DNA from: Xanthocytophaga agilis
GTDB taxonomy: Bacteria > Bacteroidota > Bacteroidia > Cytophagales > 172606-1
Direction: 5' to 3'
DNA length: 64,000 bases
Assembly (NCBI RefSeq): GCF_030068605.1
Contig: NZ_JASJOU010000013.1
Location: 124,001 to 188,000, forward strand
Shown: piece by piece, positions 10,180 to 19,798 of the stretch
Numbering within the stretch: position 1 is the stretch's first letter
How the letters are laid out: every line of letters starts with the position of its first letter
Program-made: the position numbers and the translations under genes
The notes under the pieces: model-generated
The model's database searches: none
What the model was told of the DNA's origin: nothing
What the model saw: only the letters and a program-made list of their open reading frames with translations

Positions 10180-10213
10180 CTAACAGAAATTAAACAGAAG
10201 ATTATAGAAAATA

Positions 10214-10804
10214 CTAATTGGCAGGAACAAAATTAACCTGTAACATGTAGTAAGACCGAACAATATTTTCGTGCTGGCGTGCAGGTTTCCAATTGGAAGT
10301 AGTTTTAATAACCCGTACAGCTTCTTCATCACAGCCATGGCCTAGTCCTTTTATAATCTGTACATCAGAAACACTTCCATCCTTCTCAATCAAAACCTTG
10401 GTATATACTTTTCCGGCAATGTTATCCTTTTTCGCCTCTTTAGGATAGTGAACATTGATAGTCAGGAACTGATTTAGTGCTGTAGCACCACCAGGAAACT
10501 GTGCAGAAACTTCTACCACAGTATAAATCCGGTTTTCATCCGTCTGAGGAGCTTCTTCAGTTGTTGCCTGTGTAGATGTGGCAGCCTCCAGTTGCTGAGT
10601 AACCATCTCCAATGCCTGTTCATCTGTCATTTGCTCGGCAACATATTCTTTCTTATCCGGAACAGATGAGTTTGCCAGGGCCACTGTTTGATTTGATGCA
10701 AATGTTTTAGTAGCCGTAGTGCTTTTCTTCTTCTGAGCAAATACTACATTTCCAGCGAAGATTAGTACGAATACGAGTGAAGGGAGAAATATAGACTTTT
10801 TCAT
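10214..10804 (-). CDS. TonB C-terminal domain protein, secreted (196 aa)
   Basis: A signal peptide (LPSLVFVLIFAGNVVFA) is followed by a low-complexity Thr/Gln/Glu-rich linker (about 25-90) and a TonB C-terminal domain (about 105-196) containing YPKEAKKDNIAGKVYTKVLI and the typical C-terminal end with NWKPARQ. Such stand-alone domains are common in Bacteroidota and may energise or organise outer-membrane transporters. A Pro-rich periplasm-spanning segment and ExbBD neighbours are missing, so a classical TonB role is doubtful. Confidence 0.85.
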   Translation of the reverse strand: MKKSIFLPSLVFVLIFAGNVVFAQKKKSTTATKTFASNQTVALANSSVPDKKEYVAEQMTDEQALEMVTQQLEAATSTQATTEEAPQTDENRIYTVVEVSAQFPGGATALNQFLTINVHYPKEAKKDNIAGKVYTKVLIEKDGSVSDVQIIKGLGHGCDEEAVRVIKTTSNWKPARQHENIVRSYYMLQVNFVPAN

Positions 10805-11510
10805 GATTGAATACGTTAAGGGGATGAGTTATATCTTTCTTTTGTTAATTTCAAGAAGTTGTTTTTAATACTGACTGCACACAGAAACAACTTTTCAAGA
10901 AACAATTTTGCTAGCGTTTACATACCTAGATACACTGTAGTGGAAACAGGTAATAGTCAGCATTCCTGTAGGAACCATACTGAATGTAAGGATTGATTTA
11001 TCTCTATTTGATTAACAGGAGTTACCTCTAACTACCACTATGCATTCAGCACCCCAGATTGCCAAAGGTCTTCGACGGAATATTGCCTAAATACAAGAGT
11101 TAGGCTTAAAAAAAGCGATATCTATTGGATTATTTATAAGCACAACAGGACATATCCCCTTTGGCAGAGAAAATACACAGATTGAGCAGATAAAAAATAA
11201 AAATTATACACTAGTAACACTAACTACGTAAAAAATTCATCCCACCTACTCATCAACACACTTATAAAAGTACTGATTATCTGATAAATACAACAACAAT
11301 GCAAAAATTTATATCAACCCCACGCCTCATCAAACAAAGTCCGTATCACCTCCATTTATAGTTTGTATTCATGGTGATTCGTGTAGATGCCCTTCACCCC
11401 AACAGATATCATACCCATGTTAGTTTTGTAAGTAATTTTACTTATTACTGCCATTTAAAGAAGACTAAATTATTTTTCCTTCAGACTTACAAGTGACCTA
11501 ATTTAGCATC
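10805..11510. other. 700-bp region without a supported gene
   Basis: The stretch is AT-rich, with no open frame of credible composition, no clear terminator and no long inverted repeat that I could find. It separates two minus-strand genes and presumably holds the TonB-domain gene's promoter near 10805-10900. Confidence 0.4.
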
Positions 11511-12221
11511 TTACCTTATAGGACGACCATTATAATAGCTTCTATACTTGTCTCTTGCATCCACAGCTTCGCTATCTACCAGATGAAATGTTTTAGAATC
11601 TGCTTCTGGTATTGGCTGTAAGCCCCAAAACACATGTTTAGCATCCACAAAATAGCAATCACCACAATTCCAGCAGCCTCTCTCGGGGTTCATTACACGA
11701 ATAGTAGCAGGGTCTGCACCAGGCAGCGTATCCATATTGCCTGGTGGGCCTCCATAAAAGACATGTGCTTTATCTTTACCACCTGCTATTGAGTCAAAAG
11801 GAACAAACGTTCCAGGATCAGCTACTTTCACTTCTACAGGATAATGTCCTCCATCATTGCTCCACCACATATACACTTTTCCTTTTGTGGTAAAGTATCC
11901 TTTATCTAACTCTCTGTAATCAGCTATGTTCAAAAAATCAGTAATGTCTTTCAGGTATTCCACATAGTGAGCTCTTTTATACCTATGTGGATATAGAGTT
12001 CGCAGATACACCTTACCATCGTTGTCCTGGTAAATCTGGTTACCTATCCTCTGTAGATCAGTGGTATCATCAATAGGATTGATGAAAGTATCCGGATTTC
12101 GATCTGTTTGAATCCAGTTTTCTATACTATTTCTTGAAGAAGAATGCTTTGACTTTGTACAGGAGAATACCAGCAATATAGTGACAAGAAGTACAGCAGG
12201 GACAACATATAAAAGTCTCAT
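11511..12221 (-). CDS. DKNYY-like lipoprotein (236 aa)
   Basis: An N-terminal lipoprotein signal ends in the lipobox VFSC (Cys near 21). The body resembles DKNYY-family proteins: repeated short units such as GNQIYQDNDGKVYLR and YFVDAKHVFWGL, in which a residue type is matched to its displayed value or position. A CWNCGDC cysteine cluster sits near residue 178 and could form disulfides or bind metal. Function is unknown. It opens a run of lineage-specific envelope proteins on the minus strand. Confidence 0.6.
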   Translation of the reverse strand: MRLLYVVPAVLLVTILLVFSCTKSKHSSSRNSIENWIQTDRNPDTFINPIDDTTDLQRIGNQIYQDNDGKVYLRTLYPHRYKRAHYVEYLKDITDFLNIADYRELDKGYFTTKGKVYMWWSNDGGHYPVEVKVADPGTFVPFDSIAGGKDKAHVFYGGPPGNMDTLPGADPATIRVMNPERGCWNCGDCYFVDAKHVFWGLQPIPEADSKTFHLVDSEAVDARDKYRSYYNGRPIR

Positions 12222-12430
12222 ACAATAAATGGAGGGTTCACAACCAAAATGTATTTCTATTGAAAACTGTAGGTAAGATGGGTAATTTTCCTCTCTAAGG
12301 CAAAATACAGGATAAAGTAATCAGACCATTGCAATCTATTCTATAATGGCAGGCCCTCAGTGATAGTAGATGGTAAACCGAGAGATGGGAACATTGCTTC
12401 GATTCAGACTTACCTTATGCTTCTTTTGCA

Positions 12431-12874
12431 CTAATTGTATGATAGCCAAGCATAATATCCTTCATGGTGAACTAGTAACAATAGCTTCTGATCAACATAC
12501 CAGAATACTACATCCAATGGCTGAAATAGGCTCATTCCATATGTTTCCGTATAGTAGTCATGTATGAATGTGTGAAGATAACTACTCCCCATTACAGCAA
12601 ATTTCTTTTCTTTAATAAATTCATCTGTAATAATGATCAACTTACTATCTTTAACAGAAGTCTCTCCAAACAGCTTTGTGTAAAGCTTTTCTGTATCTTC
12701 TTCAAAATCTAGTAATTCCGGAAGTTCCTTATAGGGTAAAGGAAGGTTATATAACTCAGTTATCTTTTCAAAGGAGGCAGGGGTGATATCGTATCTATTC
12801 AGTTTGTCCAGAGGATACCTGGGAAAAGTTTCGTGTAGTAGTACACGTAAGTCCGGATAGCTTATAAACTCCAT
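12431..12874 (-). CDS. hypothetical protein (147 aa)
   Basis: I do not recognise the family. The protein is acidic and soluble-looking, without signal peptide, with aromatic-rich C-terminal strands (VVFWYVDQKLLLLVHHEGYYAWL). That layout recalls immunity-type or SUKH-like proteins, but no diagnostic motif is visible. It lies 72 bp downstream of a small membrane protein on the same strand, so the two may be co-transcribed. Confidence 0.6.
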   Translation of the reverse strand: MEFISYPDLRVLLHETFPRYPLDKLNRYDITPASFEKITELYNLPLPYKELPELLDFEEDTEKLYTKLFGETSVKDSKLIIITDEFIKEKKFAVMGSSYLHTFIHDYYTETYGMSLFQPLDVVFWYVDQKLLLLVHHEGYYAWLSYN

Positions 12875-12946
12875 TATTAGGGAGAACTTGTTTCTATTTA
12901 ACGAGTAGCTGCTCTTATACCAAGAAGAAGATAGTTGTATATATAC

Positions 12947-13261
12947 TTAATTGTATTCAGAGTAGGGAGGTGGGGTATCTAATATTTTTGTATCAATCTT
13001 CTTCCAAGTCATGAAAAGCTGGAAAGCTACAATTAAAGCAGCCAGAAAGTAGAGACAAGCATAAAACATTCCTTCAGTGTCCAACCACTCCACATATGCT
13101 TCTTGCTTTTTTGGATCACTATACTGGAAAAAACCCAAAGCCTTACACAACTTTATAATTGTAAATAAAAGTATAAAAGAAAAGACCCATGCACTTATGA
13201 TCAAATACCATTGATTAAATATTGCACCTTCGTACATTTCCTCCAGAGCCCATCTTTTCAT
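12947..13261 (-). CDS. small membrane protein with two transmembrane helices (104 aa)
   Basis: Two hydrophobic segments are visible, about residues 18-40 (WYLIISAWVFSFILLFTII) and 70-90 (FYACLYFLAALIVAFQLFM), joined by a charged loop (SDPKKQEAYVEW). The short tail is Pro/Tyr-rich. There is no recognised family. It probably precedes the 147-aa hypothetical gene in a two-gene unit. Confidence 0.6.
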   Translation of the reverse strand: MKRWALEEMYEGAIFNQWYLIISAWVFSFILLFTIIKLCKALGFFQYSDPKKQEAYVEWLDTEGMFYACLYFLAALIVAFQLFMTWKKIDTKILDTPPPYSEYN

Positions 13262-13489
13262 AGTATACTATATAATTGTGAGTTTTAAAACATATAATAC
13301 CTATACAATTCTGATGATAAGCATATCCCAAACCTGTGGATAGGAAATAAATTACTACTTACATATGGTCTGTAAAGGCGAAGACAAATTTAAACCATTT
13401 TACATGGTTATCAACACAATACCTACACAGCTGACTATCCTATTCGCTTGGGAGGTAAATAAAGAGTCATGGCTGACTGGCATACACAA

Positions 13490-13606
13490 CAAAAATTCCC
13501 CGATGGAAACCTTCGGGGAATTTCAGTAACAAACCACTTACAACCTAAATTTTATTTTTATATCTATAATCAGACTGATGTCTGAGGATATGTCTGCTTG
13601 ACTTAC
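13490..13606 (-). ncRNA. candidate small RNA of about 115 nt with promoter and terminator
   Basis: On the minus strand a good promoter box TACCTTTG (13611-13618) fits the Bacteroidota -7 consensus TAnnTTTG, with a TTTAC element about 19 nt upstream. Transcription would begin near 13605 and reach an 11-bp terminator stem with a TTTTT tract at 13491-13523. A second small hairpin, TCAGAC with GTCTGA, lies near the 5' end (13571-13586). No ORF with a sensible start is present. The unit sits in a 640-bp gap between minus-strand genes. It matches no RNA family I know. Confidence 0.55.
13491..13523 (-). terminator. intrinsic terminator of the small RNA candidate
   Basis: An 11-bp perfect stem (AAATTCCCCGA with TCGGGGAATTT) has a 9-nt loop and, read on the minus strand, is followed by a run of T (complement of 13491-13495). 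It lies about 380 bp after the stop of the lipoprotein gene at 13903, so it more likely ends the local RNA than that mRNA. Confidence 0.75.
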
Positions 13607-13610
13607 ACTA

Positions 13611-13618
13611 CAAAGGTA
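13611..13618 (-). promoter_or_regulatory. -7 promoter box TACCTTTG for the small RNA
   Basis: It is an exact match to TAnnTTTG, the -7 element recognised by the Bacteroidota primary sigma factor. A TTTAC about 19 nt upstream could serve as the -33 element. The predicted start is near 13605, leading into an RNA that ends at 13491. Confidence 0.55.
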
Positions 13619-13902
13619 CTACAATCACACCACTTGTAAAGTCATAATACACTCATTATCATACATATATGCTTTCTCTGGATTTTTTCAAGGAAATAGT
13701 TCACCGACAACATAAAACACTGAAAAATAGGCAGATACATATCGCATCAGGTAAATAGAAAATATAACTGCATAGAAAAGTTCCCAGGGCTTTTTACAAT
13801 TTGTGTCTGTTTCTGTCATCAGGTGCAGATATAACGACAGAAAAAGAGAAAAAAATTAGCCTTTACTAACTAAAAATTTGTACTTACAAGACAATCAAGA
13901 GG

Positions 13903-14610
13903 TTATTCTACATCTTCTAAAAGTAAATAATAGCTTTTGTTAGGCTCGCAACCATTGAGATAATACGGAAAAATAGTATCTCCTTTTATTAGCCATTTCC
14001 AGTTATGAAGGTAGTGTTTCTCACTATCCAAATTGTTTATATACACTTTGAATAGGTTGGCTTTGGGATTACTGACTTTTCGTATATACACTGTCTTACT
14101 CTGACAATTATTGGTAGTCATAGGTTGGTAACGAATTTGATTCACCTTAATGGAATCAGGAATAAAAGCAACACTAGCCGAATCCAGATTATAAGAAAGT
14201 TCAGTAGTATCAGTATTAACATAGATAGGATCAGAGTAAAAAGATCCATTACTGATAGTATCTATTTGAATATGTCCAAAACCATATACAAATTCTCGTT
14301 TGTACAACTGGATGACCTTTGTACCAGTTATAGAGTTATTGTATACACTCACCACACTGTCTATCAAATTGTCTGTTAGTTGTGAAGGATTCAAGATCAG
14401 TGTATCATTGGAAATCTGGAATTTCCCGCTAGAGGTTCGGGAGTAATAGTCAGCATGAATCGTTAATTCAAATTCATTATTCGGATATAAACTAAGTGAG
14501 GTAGCTTCTATAGGAATATCATTTCGATACCGTTTAACTGTGTCTTTCTTTTTCTGACATGACAACAAAGCACTTATCCATATCAGAACAATCAGGTATG
14601 TAAGCTTCAT
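13903..14610 (-). CDS. lipoprotein of unknown function (235 aa)
   Basis: The ATG at 14610 is preferred over an earlier in-frame one because it gives a compact lipoprotein signal (LTYLIVLIWISALLSC, Cys about 18) followed by a charged QKKKD stretch. The body is beta-rich with an SGKFQISNDTLIL segment like lipocalin-type lipoproteins, in which a strand is followed by NDTLIL. A similar SGSYLLQNDTLIL occurs in the unrelated-looking membrane protein at 34421-34993. No function can be given. Confidence 0.6.
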   Translation of the reverse strand: MKLTYLIVLIWISALLSCQKKKDTVKRYRNDIPIEATSLSLYPNNEFELTIHADYYSRTSSGKFQISNDTLILNPSQLTDNLIDSVVSVYNNSITGTKVIQLYKREFVYGFGHIQIDTISNGSFYSDPIYVNTDTTELSYNLDSASVAFIPDSIKVNQIRYQPMTTNNCQSKTVYIRKVSNPKANLFKVYINNLDSEKHYLHNWKWLIKGDTIFPYYLNGCEPNKSYYLLLEDVE

Positions 14611-14730
14611 AGTTTGGAGTTTAGATGTATCTGAATGAATCCACCATTCTACAAATAGCAAGTATACTCACAACTCTCTCAACTATTCACTTATCAGCAG
14701 ACATATTTCTTTATTAAATTCAGCATACAA

Positions 14731-14764
14731 AAAGAGGAGATTGAACTAACTCAATCTCCTCTTT
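14731..14764 (-). terminator. terminator after the 353-aa secreted protein gene
   Basis: A perfect stem of at least 12 bp (AGAGGAGATTGA with TCAATCTCCTCT) has a 6-nt loop and, on the minus strand, a following T tract. It lies about 23 bp after the stop at 14787. Confidence 0.85.
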
Positions 14765-14786
14765 CAATGATTTATTTACAAAAGTT

Positions 14787-15848
14787 TTATTCGACTTCTA
14801 TTCCTTTGCCCTGTACCTGCTCCACAATTTTATTTAGTGTTTTAATGGTAAAGTTACGTGTACCGGCTTTACCCGTAAAACTACTGGCAAGCATCATACC
14901 GCCATAATTTGGTTTTATAAAAACTATAGGTTGACTATCTTTTCCATCCATTACATATTGGGTATAAACAACAAATGTACTTCGTGAAGTAGACATTACT
15001 ATAGGAAGTTCTACACCATAGACATAGTTAGCATCTTCATTCATTACCACATTATCCATCGTTTCACGATCACATATCTGGTATTTGTAAGGATAAAAGG
15101 TTTTAAAGTTAGCAGCAGTAAGTTCTTTATCAAGCCATTCTTCCCGAATCAACAACGTTTTTTCTGTAACCTTTGGAGCTCTTTCTTTCATCTCTGCCAG
15201 TACTCTTTCCTTTTCTTCTTTCGCTTTTATTCCATTCTTTTTAATATTGAGACGCTTAGTAAAATACGCATCAATAGTTTTAAGGCCATATACCATGGAA
15301 GCTTTTGTAGGAAAAACATCAAAAAGAGTGGTTGAAAATACAGGCACTCTCCCCCAATCTTCTATTCTATTAACCAACATCACTGAAAACATATCATCAT
15401 CTCTATCTTCAAAATCTTCTTTAATGTCTTTTACCCAGTACAAACCATTGGCATACAAATAACCAGCACTGAATGATGACGCTCTTGCTGATAAACAAGC
15501 AAGCACTGCATACTCAGTCGATTTACTTTTTTTCAACGCATTAATTTCTTCAAATGTCATGTACTGAATATCCTTCTTATTATACGGCCAAAACTTCTCG
15601 ACAACTGCTTGTACATTTTCATTGTAAATCTTCAAATCCTTTTTATAGTCTTCAATAGATCCGCGTTTAGGTTTTTTCTCAATACGTTTTAGCATTTTTT
15701 CACGAGGTTCTTCAATCAGCACAATCAATTTACGAGACATTACTTCTTCAATCTCTTCCACCTTCCCCATTCCCATTTGCGCATAGGTATATGCTGAGAG
15801 GCATAAGAATACAAAGGTAAATACTAATTTAAGTAGACTTTTTTTCAT
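14787..15848 (-). CDS. secreted protein of unknown function (353 aa)
   Basis: A clear signal peptide (LLKLVFTFVFLCLSAYTYAQ) is followed by a Lys/Glu-rich helical region (about 30-90) and a mixed C-terminal region that looks partly globular (VYGVELPIVMSTSRSTFVVY). No known domain is recognised. A -7 box TATATTTG 35 bp upstream and a strong terminator 23 bp downstream make this a single-gene transcript. Confidence 0.65.
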   Translation of the reverse strand: MKKSLLKLVFTFVFLCLSAYTYAQMGMGKVEEIEEVMSRKLIVLIEEPREKMLKRIEKKPKRGSIEDYKKDLKIYNENVQAVVEKFWPYNKKDIQYMTFEEINALKKSKSTEYAVLACLSARASSFSAGYLYANGLYWVKDIKEDFEDRDDDMFSVMLVNRIEDWGRVPVFSTTLFDVFPTKASMVYGLKTIDAYFTKRLNIKKNGIKAKEEKERVLAEMKERAPKVTEKTLLIREEWLDKELTAANFKTFYPYKYQICDRETMDNVVMNEDANYVYGVELPIVMSTSRSTFVVYTQYVMDGKDSQPIVFIKPNYGGMMLASSFTGKAGTRNFTIKTLNKIVEQVQGKGIEVE

Positions 15849-15882
15849 AGATTACTGTTTATTTTCTTTAAATAAATAAGCA

Positions 15883-15890
15883 CAAATATA
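15883..15890 (-). promoter_or_regulatory. -7 promoter box TATATTTG
   Basis: It is an exact TAnnTTTG match on the minus strand, 35 bp upstream of the ATG of the 353-aa secreted protein gene. No convincing -33 element is visible. Confidence 0.5.
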
Positions 15891-16151
15891 TAGCTGGCTT
15901 TTATTTTACATCATGCTATCTCAGTAAAAATCCTACAAACAACAATCTATAGATAAGTTCCAGAGCAAAAACATAGTATCCAGATGTTTCTCAATTTGAA
16001 TGTAGTTACATCTGTAAAACTCCTTTTTCTGATAAACAAAATCTATTATTCCTTCTCTGTTAGCAATCCAACTATTAATCTTTCCATAAAACTTACATCT
16101 TAGCCTATAAAGCTTATCTTTATCAGAAAATAACAGGTAGCTAACCCAATA
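15891..16151. other. AT-rich gap
   Basis: I see no gene or clear structural element beyond the promoter region of the secreted-protein gene. Confidence 0.35.
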
Positions 16152-16793
16152 TCAGTACACATCCCATTGCAACGGATGGATGATCTTTTCAAAAGGTAAT
16201 TGCGTTTCCAGATTCAGGCCTGACCAGATACGCTTATTGCGAAGAATAGAAGAAGTATACAGGCTATCAGCGGTTTCAAAGCGGTCACTGAGAAAGAGAC
16301 GATTTGTGTTTATATCTACAATATAATATTCCTCATAATCTACCAGGTCTGCAAGGGCGGTATAGGCAGTAAAAACAAGCAGTCCATCTTGTTGGAGTTG
16401 AAAGGTAAAATCATGATTGGTATTGGAATGTATTATTTTCTTTCGGATCAGTTTCCGAAAATCATGAATCAGCAGGCAGTCTGTCACATCGTCCCAGATA
16501 GGAGTCTTTAACTTAATCCATGAAAGATATCCGTTTGCAAGCTTGTAATTCCGAAAAAGCAGGATTTTTTCGCTGGAATAGCCCTCTGGAATAATGCGGG
16601 CCTTAGCTAATAGTACAAGCACAGTTTTCAGGCTATCGTGCTGTCTGTTTTCTATATGTAGTGTAGTTTTTGGCTGTAAAAAACACTTTTCCTGATCCGT
16701 TTCATACAATATCTTCGTACCATCTGTATGTACCTTGCCAGTACCCATTACCAGGATACCAGCAAGACTCAGAATAATCAGAGTACCTTGCAT
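16152..16793 (-). CDS. exported protein of unknown function (213 aa)
   Basis: A short N-terminal hydrophobic segment (LIILSLAGILVMG) suggests export or membrane anchoring. The remaining sequence is mixed alpha/beta with no recognised domain; a segment such as YYIVDINTNRLFLSDRF suggests a beta-rich fold. It is divergent from the WG-repeat gene, with a shared upstream gap of 177 bp. Confidence 0.55.
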   Translation of the reverse strand: MQGTLIILSLAGILVMGTGKVHTDGTKILYETDQEKCFLQPKTTLHIENRQHDSLKTVLVLLAKARIIPEGYSSEKILLFRNYKLANGYLSWIKLKTPIWDDVTDCLLIHDFRKLIRKKIIHSNTNHDFTFQLQQDGLLVFTAYTALADLVDYEEYYIVDINTNRLFLSDRFETADSLYTSSILRNKRIWSGLNLETQLPFEKIIHPLQWDVY

Positions 16794-16970
16794 AGATCAA
16801 CACGAGTTAATTAACTGTTGCTGTTACTATTACTTTACTAAATATAGAATAAAAGCACAATAAAATTTATTAATAAATAGCTATTTTTTAACGGAAAGTA
16901 ACTCTGTTGGGATAATAAAATCTGAGAAGCTAAGACGCAAATTGTGTCATAAGCTGAAAAAGTAGAATAT

Positions 16971-18941
16971 ATGAAACTAACCTACTGGCATGATCGTATT
17001 TTACTCGAATCAGGATATTCTCTGGTAAGGGTAAACCAAAGCTGGGGTATCGTAAATGCCAACGATAAGTGGGTAGTTCCGGCACTGTATCATTCGATAC
17101 AACCCCTGAAAAACAATGGAGGGTTTCTGGTACGAACAACCACTCAGACTTATCGTGCTCCCCGGCAATCAGCAGTCATTGATCTACACCATAACATTCT
17201 TCTGCCGTTTGCATGCAGACGTGGTATATGCTATAACAGACAAGAAAATACGATTACCTACTATGAACTTCTGACAGAACAAAACAAACATTCACATACC
17301 CTCTATATTACCTCAACAGGCATCACAAAAGACATACCAGGCTCCAATCCCTATACAAGGTTTACAAGGGATGGTTATATAGGAGTTATCAATGCTGAGA
17401 ATGAAATTGTACTGCCTGCCGAATGGAAAACGGTCCAGTTCTATCCGACCTATTTCTGTGTTATGGATTCACAGGATCAGTGGTTTAGCATTCCGTTGGT
17501 GGCACCACACCAAAAGATTCCACTGCAGGTAGATATATCGTATGCGCTGGATAAAGATGGGCTCTATCTGCGTTTCAGACAGGGAGACTTTCTAGGTATT
17601 ATAGACAATACAGGACATGTACGAATTCCACCTCTGTATACTTACATTACCTATGAGGCAGAGCACCTGTTTATCGTATCGATTCAGAAACAACAACTAC
17701 TAGTCAATCTGACTTCCGTAACCACCAGTACTATCTATCTGTCTGTTCAAAAACTAAGAGAAGGAGAATGGGCAGGGTTTACATCTACATTTACATATGA
17801 TGTCTTGAATCAGGCAGTGCAGATAATCAGACAGGAAAGTCTGGAACACCTGAAAGAGATGTTTCCGGATAACACACAATGGATACATATTACCCCGGAA
17901 ACAGATGGATATTTGATCCTAAGAGGGCAATCAGAACGCCAATCTATTTCCCTATGGGTAAACCAGAAAATGGAGCCGTTATTTCCAATCAGGCAGTCTG
18001 TGGAGTCCATTTACAGGGATGTTGTTTTTTTCTCCAATGGCAATAACAAAGTAAACTGGATGGACGCAACTACCTATGAAGTTCTATCCACAAATGTGTA
18101 TGAGTCGTATCGTTACTCCCGCCTGATACAGGAATCTGCTTTTGATGTAAAGATGCTCTCACTATCTCTTGAAGCTTTCTGGGATATTCCGTCTGCCCAG
18201 CCAGAAGATACACCTTACTTCCGGCTCGATAACGGATTTGTGATGGCCCTGCTCAACAAAAAAGGACATGTAATTCAGTGGCACTGGCGAACATTTTTGC
18301 CTGCCGAGCCTCATCCGATTGTAGCCCGATCTTTTTCCAGAGATCGGTTTCGGAGCTGCTTTTATCTGTATACTAAACCTTTTCGCTCTCAGGAGAAGCT
18401 CCCCTATTTCAACATAGTATGGGCTAATGAAAATATGCTGCTTGTAAAACAGAACCAGAGATTACATCTACTTGATAAACACTTATATCCGCTCACGAAC
18501 AACACATTCAAGCGATATAAGGCAGAAAGTCATTACCTATTGTTGCGTAATAACAGAAAGATAGAACTCTGGGACTTTGACGGAAAATTGTTGGTACACA
18601 ATACACATGTATGGCAGTTTACCCTCTGGAACGCCGATTATATTATTTACCGGGCACCTCATTGCCAGACAGGTATTATCACTATACAGCAGGAATGGAT
18701 TCTACCAGCAGAATATGAAGCGATTTGTCCTGTAAATGCCTTCTACTGTATGGTAAAAAAGAACAGACGATGGTACCTTTATTCTTTAACACACAGAGAT
18801 TTTGTATTGATGGGTGATATACAAAAGTTTACCCTAAAGAGAGAGTCCAGACAAAAAAATCATACAATTTTGCGGGTAAGACGAATGAATGGAGCCTGGC
18901 AGGTGTTTACGGTATACAATACAAAACTTACTCCTGCATAA
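16971..18941 (+). CDS. WG-repeat protein (656 aa)
   Basis: The N-terminal part carries WG/KWG repeats, in which each unit reads like a G-I-V/I-N/D segment followed by a strand: WGIVNANDKWVVPALYHSI (about 25-45), GVINAENEIVLPAEW (about 137-152) and LGIIDNTGHVRIPPLYTYI (about 205-223). These repeats form beta-propeller-like ligand or protein platforms. The C-terminal half is more diverged but retains similar strands (GIITIQQEWILPAEYEAI). No signal peptide is seen, so a cytosolic location is likely. Its end overlaps open frame upstream of the next acetyltransferase, whose chosen start lies 58 bp downstream. Confidence 0.8.
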   Translation: MKLTYWHDRILLESGYSLVRVNQSWGIVNANDKWVVPALYHSIQPLKNNGGFLVRTTTQTYRAPRQSAVIDLHHNILLPFACRRGICYNRQENTITYYELLTEQNKHSHTLYITSTGITKDIPGSNPYTRFTRDGYIGVINAENEIVLPAEWKTVQFYPTYFCVMDSQDQWFSIPLVAPHQKIPLQVDISYALDKDGLYLRFRQGDFLGIIDNTGHVRIPPLYTYITYEAEHLFIVSIQKQQLLVNLTSVTTSTIYLSVQKLREGEWAGFTSTFTYDVLNQAVQIIRQESLEHLKEMFPDNTQWIHITPETDGYLILRGQSERQSISLWVNQKMEPLFPIRQSVESIYRDVVFFSNGNNKVNWMDATTYEVLSTNVYESYRYSRLIQESAFDVKMLSLSLEAFWDIPSAQPEDTPYFRLDNGFVMALLNKKGHVIQWHWRTFLPAEPHPIVARSFSRDRFRSCFYLYTKPFRSQEKLPYFNIVWANENMLLVKQNQRLHLLDKHLYPLTNNTFKRYKAESHYLLLRNNRKIELWDFDGKLLVHNTHVWQFTLWNADYIIYRAPHCQTGIITIQQEWILPAEYEAICPVNAFYCMVKKNRRWYLYSLTHRDFVLMGDIQKFTLKRESRQKNHTILRVRRMNGAWQVFTVYNTKLTPA

Positions 18942-18999
18942 CGTACCAATGCAGGATACTTATTGCCTATGTGAAGAAAATTTACAATCAAACCACCAT

Positions 19000-19695
19000 A
19001 TGACACATATACTTGATAACCCCATCTGGAATGCATTAACGACTCACAACCAAGATATCTCCACAGGAAACAACCACGTCCGATACTTTGACCGGGAAAT
19101 TGCAGCCTTTGCTGGACTCAAAGACAACAGTGAAGAGGATCTCAACAGCCTCTATGCACTAACTCCATCGCCTATCCATTTTATCCTGTTCACTCCAGGT
19201 GAGATCTCTATTCCGACAAACTGGAAGATATTGGTAAAAAGAGAACTGCTACAAATGGTATGTGAAAAGCCAACCCTCCCTGGTAGCCAATTAGCTAAAG
19301 GCGCCGAACTAATACCTCTGCAAACCAAAGATGTACCTGCTATGCTGGAACTAACCGCTAAAACCAATCCAGGGCCTTTTTTTGTACGTACAATAGAATT
19401 TGGTGGCTATCATGGCATTTTCGATGGAGACCGGCTGGTAGCCATGACAGGCCGACGTATGCAACCCGGACCCTATGTGGAAGTTAGTGCAGTATGTACT
19501 CATCCTGATTACATAGGCAGAGGATACGCTGCCCAACTGGTTAACCACCAGCTACAGAGTATCCTGACAGAGTCCCGCATCCCATTCCTGCATCTGTTTT
19601 CAGATAATATCGGTGCCTATAAGGTATATAAGAAATTAGGATTTGAAACTCGCCGGGAGATGATGGTCTATGTAATTGAAAAACAGGACAAATAA
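19000..19695 (+). CDS. GNAT-family acetyltransferase, FR47-like (231 aa)
   Basis: The C-terminal half is an FR47-type acetyltransferase domain with VCTHPDYIGRGYAAQLVNHQ as the acetyl-CoA site (about 168-187) and HLFSDNIGAYKVYKKLGF. The N-terminal half is a less conserved domain typical of this two-domain subgroup. I chose ATG 19000 (MTHILDNP), where family-like sequence begins; ATG 18949 and one at 18889 overlapping the WG gene are alternatives. Substrate unknown. It probably forms a transcript with the WG-repeat gene and the following glycosidase-domain gene. Confidence 0.82.
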   Translation: MTHILDNPIWNALTTHNQDISTGNNHVRYFDREIAAFAGLKDNSEEDLNSLYALTPSPIHFILFTPGEISIPTNWKILVKRELLQMVCEKPTLPGSQLAKGAELIPLQTKDVPAMLELTAKTNPGPFFVRTIEFGGYHGIFDGDRLVAMTGRRMQPGPYVEVSAVCTHPDYIGRGYAAQLVNHQLQSILTESRIPFLHLFSDNIGAYKVYKKLGFETRREMMVYVIEKQDK

Positions 19696-19798
19696 GAATT
19701 CTATACGAGGAATAGCGTTTTCCAGCACCATATCTTGTCTGAAAAGAAGACTACAACATCCAATAAAATCTTCTAACTTATGGCATCATTCTATCTCT

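Noticed and set aside
10805-11510. Hidden gene in a 700-bp gap
   Set aside because: No frame of credible length or composition on either strand.
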